DNA from: an uncultured Lachnospiraceae bacterium
Lineage (GTDB): Bacteria > Bacillota > Clostridia > Lachnospirales > Lachnospiraceae
DNA length: 5,698 nt
Assembly: GCA_945836565.1 (NCBI GenBank)
Contig: CAMALN010000125.1
Coordinates: forward strand, 1 to 5,698
Reading direction: 5' to 3'
The position numbers and the translations under genes are program-made. A model generated the notes under the pieces. It was not told the origin of the DNA, made no database searches, and saw only the letters and a list, made by a program, of their open reading frames with translations. Below, in pieces: positions 1 through 5,698 of this stretch. Numbering within the stretch: position 1 is the stretch's first letter; each line of letters begins with the position of its first letter.

Positions 1-1
1 T

Positions 2-2122
2 GATGTTGCAAGTGTGCTTGACACTGCGCTTAATGCAAAGAGGTTTGGTGATGCAGAAGGAGTAGATGAGGAGGGCCGGAAGCAGCTTGATGCAGACAGC
101 CTTCATACGAGATTTAGCGAGCTTGTGCCGCTAGAGTACCTAAGCCATGATATACATCACGCAATTATCTCGGAGAATGAGATTGCCGACGATGCTTCTT
201 CGGGCCTTAAGGCAGTTAGAAGAAATATAAAGCTGACAAATGAGAGACTTCACAACCAGCTACAGAAGCTCATAAGCGACCAGAACCAGCAGATGATGTT
301 TCAGGATAATATCATTACCATGAGAAACGGAAGGTACTGCATACCTGTTAAACAGGAGTACAAGAATCGTTTTCAGGGTATGATTCACGACCAGTCTGCA
401 AGCGGTAAGGCTGTATTTATCGAGCCAATTTCAGTTGTAAATATGAATAACGAGCTAAAGGAGCTTGAAAACCAGGAGCTTGCCGAGATAGAGAAAATAC
501 TTGCTACTCTCTCTGCAAAGGTTGCCGCTGAGCTTACATATATTACACACAACTTCTCTACTCTTACGGAGTTAGATTTTATATTTGCAAAGGCGCAATT
601 TGCACGATCATATAAAGGAAGCGAGCCAATATTCAATACTGATGGAATTATCGATATCAAGCAGGGACGTCATCCTCTCCTTGATCAGCATACGGTTGTG
701 CCTGTAGATATCAAGCTTGGCGTGGAATATAATCTTTTGATTATCACAGGCCCAAATACCGGTGGAAAGACTGTTTCGTTAAAGACGCTTGGTCTATTTA
801 CGCTAATGGGACAGTCAGGACTTCATATTCCCGCACTCGATGGTTCAAAGCTTACAGTATTTGACAACGTATTTGCCGACATAGGCGACGAGCAAAGCAT
901 TGAGCAGAATCTCTCTACCTTCTCTTCGCACATGAGCAATATAGTATACATTATGGAGCATGTCACTCCAAATTCACTATGTCTTTTTGACGAGCCGGGC
1001 GGTGGAACTGATCCTGTTGAGGGTGCAGCTCTCGCGATGTCCATTTTGTCCCATTTAAATGACATGGGCGTCAAATGCATGGCGACAACACATTATACAG
1101 AGCTTAAGACATTTGCAATGACAACGCCGGGCATTGAAAATGCAAGCTGCGAGTTTGACGTTGCAACACTTATGCCGACATACAGGCTTATTATCGGAAT
1201 TCCGGGTAAATCAAATGCTTTCGCGATTTCGAAGAAGCTTGGTCTGCCTGACTACATCATTGACAAGGCATATGAAAACATTGACAGCAACACAATAGAT
1301 TTTGAGTCTCTGATAGCTGAGCTTGAAGATAGCAAGAAGCAAATAGAGCGTGACAAGGAAGAAATTGCACGCTACAAGGAAGAAGCCATTATGCTTGCGA
1401 ATCGGGCAAAGGTTAAAGATGAAGAGCTTTCTAATAAGAAAAACGACATTCTTGCCAAGGCAAGAGCCGAGGCGGCTGAGATACTCGAGGATGCCAAATC
1501 CATGGCGGATGAATCAATCCGAAAATACAACAAATGGTCTGCAAATCCTAACAAGGCTGATGCAAGAGACATGGAAAAAGAGCGTGAGAAGCTTCGTACA
1601 AAAATGAACGAGTACCAGCAAATGTCTGCTGAAAAGAGAAAGCAGCTTAAATCAAACCACCAGGCTACAGATTTCAAGGTTGGCGATACAGTTCATGTAA
1701 TCAGCATGGATTCCACAGGAAGCATAACTTCACTTGCAGATTCAAAGGGTAATCTCAAGGTACAGATAGGAATACTAAACGCTTCTCTTCCTGCCTCAGA
1801 CCTTGTTATTATAGAGACACCAAAGCAAAAGAACAACCAGGCGCAGATTAACAGCAAGCGCGGCATGGGCAAGGCACTTACCATTTCCCCTGATATTAAT
1901 GTGCTTGGAATGACTGTTGCAGAAGCAACAATGGTGATTGACAGATATTTAGATGATGCTATGCTGGCACATCTTCATAAGGTAACCATTATTCATGGAA
2001 AAGGCACTGGCGCACTTAGAAAGGGTATACACGACTATCTGAGAAAGCAGTCCTTTGTAAAATCCTTCCGCATGGGTGAATATGGCGAGGGTGAAGCAGG
2101 TGTTACCGTTGTAGAGCTATAA
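2..2122 (+). CDS. mutS2: MutS2: Smr-domain MutS-family ATPase (5' end missing)
   Basis: The frame is open from nt 2 (D-V-A-S before the GTG at 14), so that GTG is internal and the true start lies left of the window. About 706 residues are visible; family members have roughly 780-800, so about 80-90 N-terminal residues are missing. In order: core/lever region with RYCIPVKQEY at 332-361; Walker A GPNTGGKT at 749-772; STFSSHM signature at 914-934; Walker B LFDE at 983-994; long charged helices (about 1290-1650) predicted to form a coiled coil; a KOW-like segment FKVGDTVHV from 1673; and a C-terminal Smr domain (about 1892-2119) with HGKGTG at 1994-2011. There is no mismatch-recognition N-domain, which separates it from MutS1. 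Known family roles are restraint of recombination through branched-DNA binding and, in Bacillus, splitting of collided ribosomes; which applies here is unknown. Two oddities: the segment after Walker B reads DEPGGGTDP instead of the usual DELGAGTDP, and the Smr LDxR motif reads INVL. No stop or frameshift interrupts it. Confidence 0.97.
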   Translation, partial: DVASVLDTALNAKRFGDAEGVDEEGRKQLDADSLHTRFSELVPLEYLSHDIHHAIISENEIADDASSGLKAVRRNIKLTNERLHNQLQKLISDQNQQMMFQDNIITMRNGRYCIPVKQEYKNRFQGMIHDQSASGKAVFIEPISVVNMNNELKELENQELAEIEKILATLSAKVAAELTYITHNFSTLTELDFIFAKAQFARSYKGSEPIFNTDGIIDIKQGRHPLLDQHTVVPVDIKLGVEYNLLIITGPNTGGKTVSLKTLGLFTLMGQSGLHIPALDGSKLTVFDNVFADIGDEQSIEQNLSTFSSHMSNIVYIMEHVTPNSLCLFDEPGGGTDPVEGAALAMSILSHLNDMGVKCMATTHYTELKTFAMTTPGIENASCEFDVATLMPTYRLIIGIPGKSNAFAISKKLGLPDYIIDKAYENIDSNTIDFESLIAELEDSKKQIERDKEEIARYKEEAIMLANRAKVKDEELSNKKNDILAKARAEAAEILEDAKSMADESIRKYNKWSANPNKADARDMEKEREKLRTKMNEYQQMSAEKRKQLKSNHQATDFKVGDTVHVISMDSTGSITSLADSKGNLKVQIGILNASLPASDLVIIETPKQKNNQAQINSKRGMGKALTISPDINVLGMTVAEATMVIDRYLDDAMLAHLHKVTIIHGKGTGALRKGIHDYLRKQSFVKSFRMGEYGEGEAGVTVVEL

Positions 2123-2137
2123 CAATAAAAGGATAAT
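2109..2137 (+). promoter_or_regulatory. Weak candidate sigma-A promoter for the two-component genes
   Basis: TTGTAG (2109-2114) and GATAAT (2132-2137) are separated by 17 bases, the ideal sigma-A spacing. The -10 matches the consensus at 5 of 6 positions, the -35 at only 3 of 6. It begins inside the last codons of mutS2. If used, transcription would start near 2143-2146 and give the regulator-kinase pair an mRNA independent of mutS2. The same bases can equally be read as the SD and start of the short leader ORF at 2139, so the two readings compete. Matches this weak are common by chance in AT-rich DNA. Confidence 0.22.
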
Positions 2138-2138
2138 T

Positions 2139-2168
2139 ATGAATAACATACAAGTGGGGGTATATTAA
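2139..2168 (+). other. Possible 9-codon leader ORF overlapping the regulator start
   Basis: ATG at 2139 opens a nine-residue frame (MNNIQVGVY) whose TAA stop at 2166-2168 shares its last A with the ATG of the response regulator (TAATG overlap). An AAAGGA SD-like site at 2128-2133 lies 5 bases upstream, well placed for initiation. The arrangement would allow terminating ribosomes to reinitiate on the regulator gene. The peptide has no recognisable family and may be a chance frame in a 45-base gap; it is listed because the SD, spacing and stop-start overlap coincide. Confidence 0.25.
2153..2160 (+). promoter_or_regulatory. Atypical G-run ribosome binding site of the response regulator
   Basis: AGTGGGGG ends 7 bases before the ATG at 2168, which supports that start. 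The GGGGG core can pair with the anti-SD CCUCC only with a G-U wobble in the middle, unlike the GGAGA and GAGGAG sites of the other genes here. It also lies inside the possible leader ORF, so ribosomes translating that ORF would pass through it. Confidence 0.5.
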
Positions 2169-2884
2169 TGAACAAGAAAAAAATACTTATTGTAGATGAT
2201 GATGAAAATATCGCAGAGCTTATCTCGCTCTATCTTAACAAGGAATGCTACGAAACTGAGATTTCTCTTGACGGTGAATCAGCACTCGTGGCATTTCAGG
2301 AATTTTCTCCAGATCTGGTTTTACTTGATGTCATGCTTCCCGGAATGGACGGCTACCAGGTATGCACAGAGCTTAGGAAGATATCAAACGTTCCAATAAT
2401 AATGCTTTCTGCTAAGGGCGAGGTATTTGATAAGGTACTCGGTCTTAAAATCGGTGCTGATGACTATATTGTAAAGCCATTTGACTCAAATGAGCTCGTT
2501 GCACGAGTTGGTGCTTTACTAAGAAGATGTAACACTATTGAGGAGGATAAGCCAAACTACGATGCTACTAATGCTAATCACATGGGAAGCTTTGTTGAAT
2601 ACGATAATCTTGTTGTAAATATTTCCAATTACACGGTTACCTTTGAAGGCCACAACCTTGAGATGCCTCCAAAGGAGCTCGAGCTACTCTATTTCCTTGC
2701 AAGCAAGCCTAATCAGGTATTTACGCGAGAACAGCTTCTTGACAAGCTATGGGGATATGAATATGTCGGCGATACAAGAACAGTAGATGTCCATATCAAG
2801 CGACTCCGTGAGAAGCTGAATGACAATTATAACTGGTCAATATTTACAGTTTGGGGAATCGGCTATAAATTTGCAGTTAAATAA
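2168..2884 (+). CDS. OmpR/PhoB-family response regulator
   Basis: This 238-residue protein is a cytoplasmic DNA-binding response regulator, the usual length for the family. The receiver domain spans residues 1-120: acidic pocket D10/D11/D12, phosphoacceptor D54 in LLDVMLPG, switch residue S81, Y100, and conserved lysine K103 in KPF. A polar linker (about 121-141) joins it to a winged-helix domain (about 142-237), with the recognition helix in TRTVDVHIKRLREKL (203-217) and the wing ending TVWGIGYKF. All residues needed for phosphorylation are present. The ATG is supported by a G-run SD 7 bases upstream. The gene lies 45 bases after mutS2 and 21 bases before a histidine kinase gene in the same direction, so that kinase is almost certainly its partner. 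The motifs place it in the broad PhoP/WalR/ResD group, but I cannot assign a named orthologue or target genes. Transcription may come from mutS2 readthrough or a local promoter. Confidence 0.95.
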   Translation: MNKKKILIVDDDENIAELISLYLNKECYETEISLDGESALVAFQEFSPDLVLLDVMLPGMDGYQVCTELRKISNVPIIMLSAKGEVFDKVLGLKIGADDYIVKPFDSNELVARVGALLRRCNTIEEDKPNYDATNANHMGSFVEYDNLVVNISNYTVTFEGHNLEMPPKELELLYFLASKPNQVFTREQLLDKLWGYEYVGDTRTVDVHIKRLREKLNDNYNWSIFTVWGIGYKFAVK

Positions 2885-2905
2885 TTATACATAACGGAGA
2901 TAAAA

Positions 2906-4423
2906 ATGAAGAAAACGGCATTTGATAAAATAGTTGTCGGATTTGTATTTATTGTTGTTATTATCTTCTCCGTCCTTGTATTCTTCACGATTAGGAACAC
3001 TCAAAATCATCTCTTTGAGCGTACTGAGACTGATATTATAGGTGCGGGAAATATGCTGACACACAACAAGGTAGCAGATTACATTTCCGGTAAAATGACA
3101 TTAACTGAATTTAGTGAATATTTGAATAATGCAGAGGAAACTCTCGGTCTTGACATATGGTTTGCAAACGAAGATGGTGAACTAATAATCAGTCCGTTCC
3201 TTAAGCAGGACCAGACAGAACAGACTGATGAAGACACAGCTATTAAATCATATCTTTCAGACAACAACCAATATGTGAGCTTTTCGAAGAAATCTGATAT
3301 GAATGGCTACTATCAGGAAAAGATGCTTTGTGTAGGCTTCCCAATATATGCTGACGGCAACTATAAAGGCACCTTAGTGTTATGCCACAACCTTAAATTC
3401 ATGAAGGATGTTGCAGTAGAGACATTGACTTCAACCTATACTCCATTTTTGGTTCTAATGATAATTTCCCTCATTGCACTTATGGGAATCACCAACAGCA
3501 TGCTAAAGCCACTTCGAGAAATAATAAGAACTTCGAAATCCTATGCTGCCGGTAATTTCAATGCAAGAGCAAATATAAGCGCCAAAAATGAGTTCGGCGA
3601 GCTCGCAGGTTATATGGCTGAGATGGCAGATGAGCTTAGCAAGTCAAATGAATATAGAAAGTCATTTATTTCTAATATATCGCATGACTTCCGTTCACCA
3701 CTAACCTCCATCAAGGGTTATATTGAGGCGATGCTAGATGGCACAATTCCGCCTGATAAGCATGAAAAATATTTGAATATCGTGCTTACAGAAACAAAGC
3801 GCCTGACAAAGCTTACCCAGGGTCTTCTTGAGCTTAATAATTTCGATTCATTTGACCTTCAGCTGGATAAATCAAACTTTGATTTGAAGAGCATTATCAC
3901 GCCTACTATCAATACCTTTGAGGGAAGATGCCAGGATAAGGGTGTGTATCTAAAGAGTGTTTTTCTTACGGATAATACTATTGTGTATGCGGATCGAACA
4001 CGTATCCAACAGGTTATTTACAACCTTGTTGATAACGCAATAAAATTCACCCCTGAGGGAAGACAGATAATAGTACAGGTTACTGAAAAGGGTGATAAAA
4101 TCTACACCAGCGTCAAGGATGAAGGTGTTGGTATTCCAAAAGAATCCATCAAAAAAGTATTTGACAGATTCTACAAAACAGATCCAAGCCGAGGAAAGGA
4201 TAAAACAGGTACAGGTCTTGGTCTTGCAATTACAAAGGAAATTATCAAGGCTCATGGTGAGCAAATCACTCTTACCTCAGAGCTTGGCGAAGGTAGTGAA
4301 TTCATTTTCTCGCTTCCAATGCAAAAAGAAATGCAGGTACCTATTAAGCCTGTTCACATTGCTAAAAAGGAAGAACCGGCAATTACAAGTAATGGCAAAT
4401 TCCGTATAAAAAATGATAAATAA
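2906..4423 (+). CDS. Membrane sensor histidine kinase (HAMP, HisKA, HATPase_c)
   Basis: This 505-residue kinase should autophosphorylate and pass phosphate to D54 of the upstream regulator. The start ATG has GGAGA 5 bases upstream and leads straight into TM1 (about residues 9-28). An extracytoplasmic sensor of about 150 residues follows (30-178); its VGFPIYADGNYKGTLVL segment resembles the end of a PDC/Cache-like PAS fold, which is a tentative call. TM2 is about 179-197, followed by a HAMP domain (about 199-250). The HisKA H-box is SHDFRSPLTS with phosphoacceptor H260. The ATPase domain has an N-box NLVDNAIKF (373-381), G1 DEGVGIP (405-411), F-box FDRFYKTD (419-426) and G2 GTGLGLA (435-441), so it appears fully active. 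The core ends near FSLPM (468-472), after which an unusual tail of about 33 polar, lysine-rich residues runs to the stop. The sensor has two cysteines, C142 and C160. The ligand is unknown; orthology to WalK, PhoR or ResE is not established. Confidence 0.95.
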   Translation: MKKTAFDKIVVGFVFIVVIIFSVLVFFTIRNTQNHLFERTETDIIGAGNMLTHNKVADYISGKMTLTEFSEYLNNAEETLGLDIWFANEDGELIISPFLKQDQTEQTDEDTAIKSYLSDNNQYVSFSKKSDMNGYYQEKMLCVGFPIYADGNYKGTLVLCHNLKFMKDVAVETLTSTYTPFLVLMIISLIALMGITNSMLKPLREIIRTSKSYAAGNFNARANISAKNEFGELAGYMAEMADELSKSNEYRKSFISNISHDFRSPLTSIKGYIEAMLDGTIPPDKHEKYLNIVLTETKRLTKLTQGLLELNNFDSFDLQLDKSNFDLKSIITPTINTFEGRCQDKGVYLKSVFLTDNTIVYADRTRIQQVIYNLVDNAIKFTPEGRQIIVQVTEKGDKIYTSVKDEGVGIPKESIKKVFDRFYKTDPSRGKDKTGTGLGLAITKEIIKAHGEQITLTSELGEGSEFIFSLPMQKEMQVPIKPVHIAKKEEPAITSNGKFRIKNDK

Positions 4424-4429
4424 CGCAGA

Positions 4430-4465
4430 ATAATCCCTAAATCATGTATCTGATTTAGGGATTAT
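4430..4465. terminator. Perfect 15-bp hairpin between convergent genes, likely bidirectional terminator
   Basis: The left arm 4430-4444 (ATAATCCCTAAATCA) and right arm 4451-4465 are exact reverse complements around a 6-base loop (TGTATC). It sits 6 bases after the kinase stop and 4 bases before the stop of the convergent WYL gene. The stem has a short CCC/GGG core flanked by A/T pairs. After it on the + strand comes a modest T-rich run (CAATTTATATTGT), and on the - strand TTATTTATCATTTTTT a few bases further on. The U-tracts are imperfect, but position and symmetry fit termination in both directions. Confidence 0.8.
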
Positions 4466-4469
4466 CAAT

Positions 4470-5540
4470 TTATATTGTCTCTGTATAAGCCTTTAACATA
4501 TTAGAAACGGCTTCCTTAAGCTCATCTCTTAAGCTCTTAGGTGAAATAACCTCAACACTTGTTCCATACTGCATAGCCCAGTGAAACATAGCTCTATGAC
4601 TGCACGACAATCTGATGAAAACGTATCCGTCATCTGTTTTACTACAATAATTCTTCTTTACCATTGAATCGGCAAGCACCTCAAAGGATTTACCAAACCA
4701 GTCAACAACCTCACCTATGGCCTCTTTCTTAATACGAAGCACAATTGTCTCAGGCTCATCACTAAACATATAGATATGCTCAGCCATATGCTTAGGAAGG
4801 TTAAAGCCCTTCTCAAGTGCCTTGATTTCATTTCTATCCTTTACCTTTTCATCAAGAATTTCCACATCAGTCATTCTGTCGATTCGATAATTTGACAAAT
4901 CGTCATATTTGTCATAATTGCAGACGAGATAATATCTTCCATTGCTCGCCACCATCTGATATGGATTTACAATATATTTTTCCGCTCGTCTTGGATGAAG
5001 CTGCTTGTCAGTTCCATATGTATTATATACAAAGGCTATCTTCTTTCCCTTTGTAATAGCATCATCAATAATCTCCACGTTGTACAATGTCTGCTTATTA
5101 TCCGTATGCGATAATTCAGGCAAACTGGAAACATGCTTAACCTTTCCGGTAAAATAAACATTTGACAGCTTAGTAATCTTCTCTATAAGACTCTTCGCCT
5201 GCCCCGCCGGAATTGTCTTAGAAAACAAGACACTATCTATAAGCATTCGAAGCTCTGCATCATCAAAGTCATGATTATAATACCAATCGGACATGAGTAT
5301 TTCTTCCGAGCCATCCTTTTTTATTCTAACCGTCTCCGTATACTCAAGTGGCATGCCATAATCAAGCAGGCTCATAAGATTTGCCTTTACGGTTTTTCTG
5401 TCAGCATCCATATCGTAATCAGACTTCAGCTTCTTAACTATATCCATCTGGTCAAGAGTGTGGTCCATATCGGTATATTTCTTTAATATATCAAGTATGC
5501 AAATGCAAATGAGCTTCTTACCATCAACCTTATACATCAT
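4470..5540 (-). CDS. WYL-domain transcriptional regulator (wHTH-WYL-WCX)
   Basis: This is a predicted cytoplasmic DNA-binding regulator of 356 residues from the first ATG, or 355 from the adjacent second ATG. An N-terminal winged helix-turn-helix covers about residues 7-70, with a likely recognition helix in DADRKTVKANLMSLLDYG (45-62). A helical linker (about 92-130) precedes the WYL domain (about 152-230), recognised by KIAFVYNTYG, HPRRAEKYIVNPYQMV, the signature GRYYLVCNYD and YRIDRM. In the signature the Trp is replaced by Tyr (Y203-Y204-L205). The rest (about 262-350) fits the WCX C-terminal extension. Family members such as PafBC, DriD and BrxR/CapW bind DNA, and some are switched by single-stranded nucleic acid bound to the WYL domain. 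The neighbours here are housekeeping genes, so a defence role is not indicated. It converges on the two-component operon and lies 51 bases downstream of trmL in the same direction. Its targets and ligand cannot be read from the sequence. Confidence 0.92.
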   Translation of the reverse strand: MMYKVDGKKLICICILDILKKYTDMDHTLDQMDIVKKLKSDYDMDADRKTVKANLMSLLDYGMPLEYTETVRIKKDGSEEILMSDWYYNHDFDDAELRMLIDSVLFSKTIPAGQAKSLIEKITKLSNVYFTGKVKHVSSLPELSHTDNKQTLYNVEIIDDAITKGKKIAFVYNTYGTDKQLHPRRAEKYIVNPYQMVASNGRYYLVCNYDKYDDLSNYRIDRMTDVEILDEKVKDRNEIKALEKGFNLPKHMAEHIYMFSDEPETIVLRIKKEAIGEVVDWFGKSFEVLADSMVKKNYCSKTDDGYVFIRLSCSHRAMFHWAMQYGTSVEVISPKSLRDELKEAVSNMLKAYTETI

Positions 5541-5543
5541 CTT

Positions 5544-5549
5544 CTCCTC
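5544..5549 (-). promoter_or_regulatory. Strong SD that favours the second of two tandem ATGs for the WYL gene
   Basis: Read on the - strand, GAGGAG is followed by AAG and then ATGATG. The spacer is 3 bases to the ATG at 5540 and 6 bases to the ATG at 5537. The usual spacing is about 5-9, so the second ATG may be the true start, shortening the protein by one Met. Confidence 0.7.
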
Positions 5550-5561
5550 AAATCTGCCTTA

Positions 5562-5590
5562 TATATCTGACTTATACTCCGTTTTGTCAT
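5562..5590 (-). promoter_or_regulatory. Weak candidate promoter for the WYL gene
   Basis: On the - strand, ATGACA (5590-5585; 5 of 6 to TTGACA) is followed after 17 bases by GATATA (5567-5562), or after 19 bases by TATATA (5565-5560). The -10 match is poor (3-4 of 6). If real, it would give the WYL gene its own short-leader transcript from just after the trmL stop. Otherwise the gene is read through from trmL; I saw no terminator hairpin in the 51-base gap. Confidence 0.2.
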
Positions 5591-5591
5591 T

Positions 5592-5698
5592 CTACCATTC
5601 ATATCTGTGTAACTGACCTTGTGTTTCAAGTCCCTTAAATTCCTGCTGTCTAAGTGCCTCGTATAAAACTATTGCAACGGAATTACCTAAGTTTAGGG
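5592..5698 (-). CDS. trmL: TrmL-type tRNA (cytidine/uridine-34 2'-O)-methyltransferase, C-terminal end only
   Basis: Only the last 34 codons and a TAG stop (5594-5592) are in the window; the start lies beyond the right edge. The visible residues begin LNLGNSVAIVLYEALRQQ and end LETQGQLHRYEW. LNLxNSVAIVxYEALRQ is the last conserved motif of the SPOUT trefoil-knot fold, which helps bind S-adenosylmethionine. The closeness of the end to that motif is typical of TrmL, a small protein of about 155-170 residues, rather than of the longer TrmH/RlmB enzymes. TrmL methylates the 2'-O of the wobble nucleotide 34 in certain leucine tRNAs. The position usually occupied by Ser in LNLSN is Gly here. Family membership is clear, but the choice of TrmL over other small SPOUT RNA methyltransferases rests on this short tail. 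The gene probably leads the transcript that also carries the WYL gene. Confidence 0.85.
   Translation of the reverse strand, partial: LNLGNSVAIVLYEALRQQEFKGLETQGQLHRYEW

Noticed and set aside
14..16. GTG at 14 as the start of mutS2
   Set aside because: The frame is open upstream to the window edge, no SD is visible, and about 80-90 N-terminal residues of the family are missing, so this is an internal Val codon.
1372..1677. 101-codon ORF on the - strand opposite mutS2
   Set aside because: Antisense shadow of the coiled-coil coding region; Ser/Phe/Ala-rich low-complexity product, with no SD or family resemblance. The other frames inside mutS2, the kinase and the WYL gene were rejected on the same grounds.
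2118..2123. TATAAC at the mutS2 stop as a -10 element
   Set aside because: The nearest -35-like hexamer (TTACCG, 2103-2108) is only 9 bases upstream, far too close for sigma-A.
5537..5590. 17-codon basic ORF on the - strand (MTKRSISQIYKADLRRR) whose TGA overlaps the WYL ATGATG
   Set aside because: It resembles the leader ORF before the response regulator, but its ATG has no convincing SD and the last codons are simply the WYL gene's SD read in another frame. Probably chance.
4470..5698. Defence island suggested by the WYL regulator (BrxR/CapW-like)
   Set aside because: No BREX, CBASS, restriction, toxin-antitoxin or CRISPR gene is visible; the adjacent genes are a tRNA methyltransferase and a two-component system.
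1..5698. MutS2, two-component pair and WYL protein as one novel damage-response system
   Set aside because: Each is a common stand-alone chromosomal family; the WYL gene is convergent and separated by a terminator, and no shared operator or repeat was found.

Overview
The window looks like ordinary chromosome from a Gram-positive anaerobe of the Clostridia, most likely a Lachnospiraceae member (genera near Butyrivibrio, Roseburia or Eubacterium). This rests on the protein families present, AT-leaning composition, purine-rich Shine-Dalgarno (SD) sites, and wording typical of that family: the histidine kinase H-box SHDFRSPLTSIKGY and the MutS2 C-terminus. It is an inference from memory of family sequences, not a search result. 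I saw no tRNA, rRNA, insertion sequence, CRISPR array, phage gene or riboswitch.

Layout on the + strand: (1) nt 2-2122 is most of mutS2, with its 5' end cut off by the window edge. It encodes a MutS-type ATPase with coiled coil, KOW-like segment and C-terminal Smr domain. (2) A 45-base gap holds either a 9-codon leader ORF that overlaps the next start codon, or a weak promoter. (3) nt 2168-2884 encodes an OmpR/PhoB-type response regulator. (4) After 21 bases, nt 2906-4423 encodes its membrane histidine kinase partner. (5) A perfect 15-bp hairpin at 4430-4465 closes the block and probably terminates transcription from both sides.

On the - strand, convergent with the above: nt 4470-5540 encodes a WYL-domain transcription regulator. 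Upstream of it, nt 5592-5698 is the last 34 codons of a SPOUT-family tRNA 2'-O-methyltransferase that I read as TrmL, cut by the right window edge. These two genes are 51 bases apart, point the same way and may be co-transcribed.

The response regulator and kinase form a complete two-component pair with all phosphotransfer residues present; its signal and targets cannot be read from the sequence. MutS2 acts in recombination control and/or rescue of collided ribosomes. The WYL protein resembles single-strand nucleic-acid-sensing regulators. I see no evidence that these modules work as one system, and nothing that clearly amounts to an undescribed system. The points most worth checking are the overlapping 9-codon leader ORF, two motif deviations in MutS2, the extra tail and cysteine pair in the kinase, and the WYL regulator's ligand.
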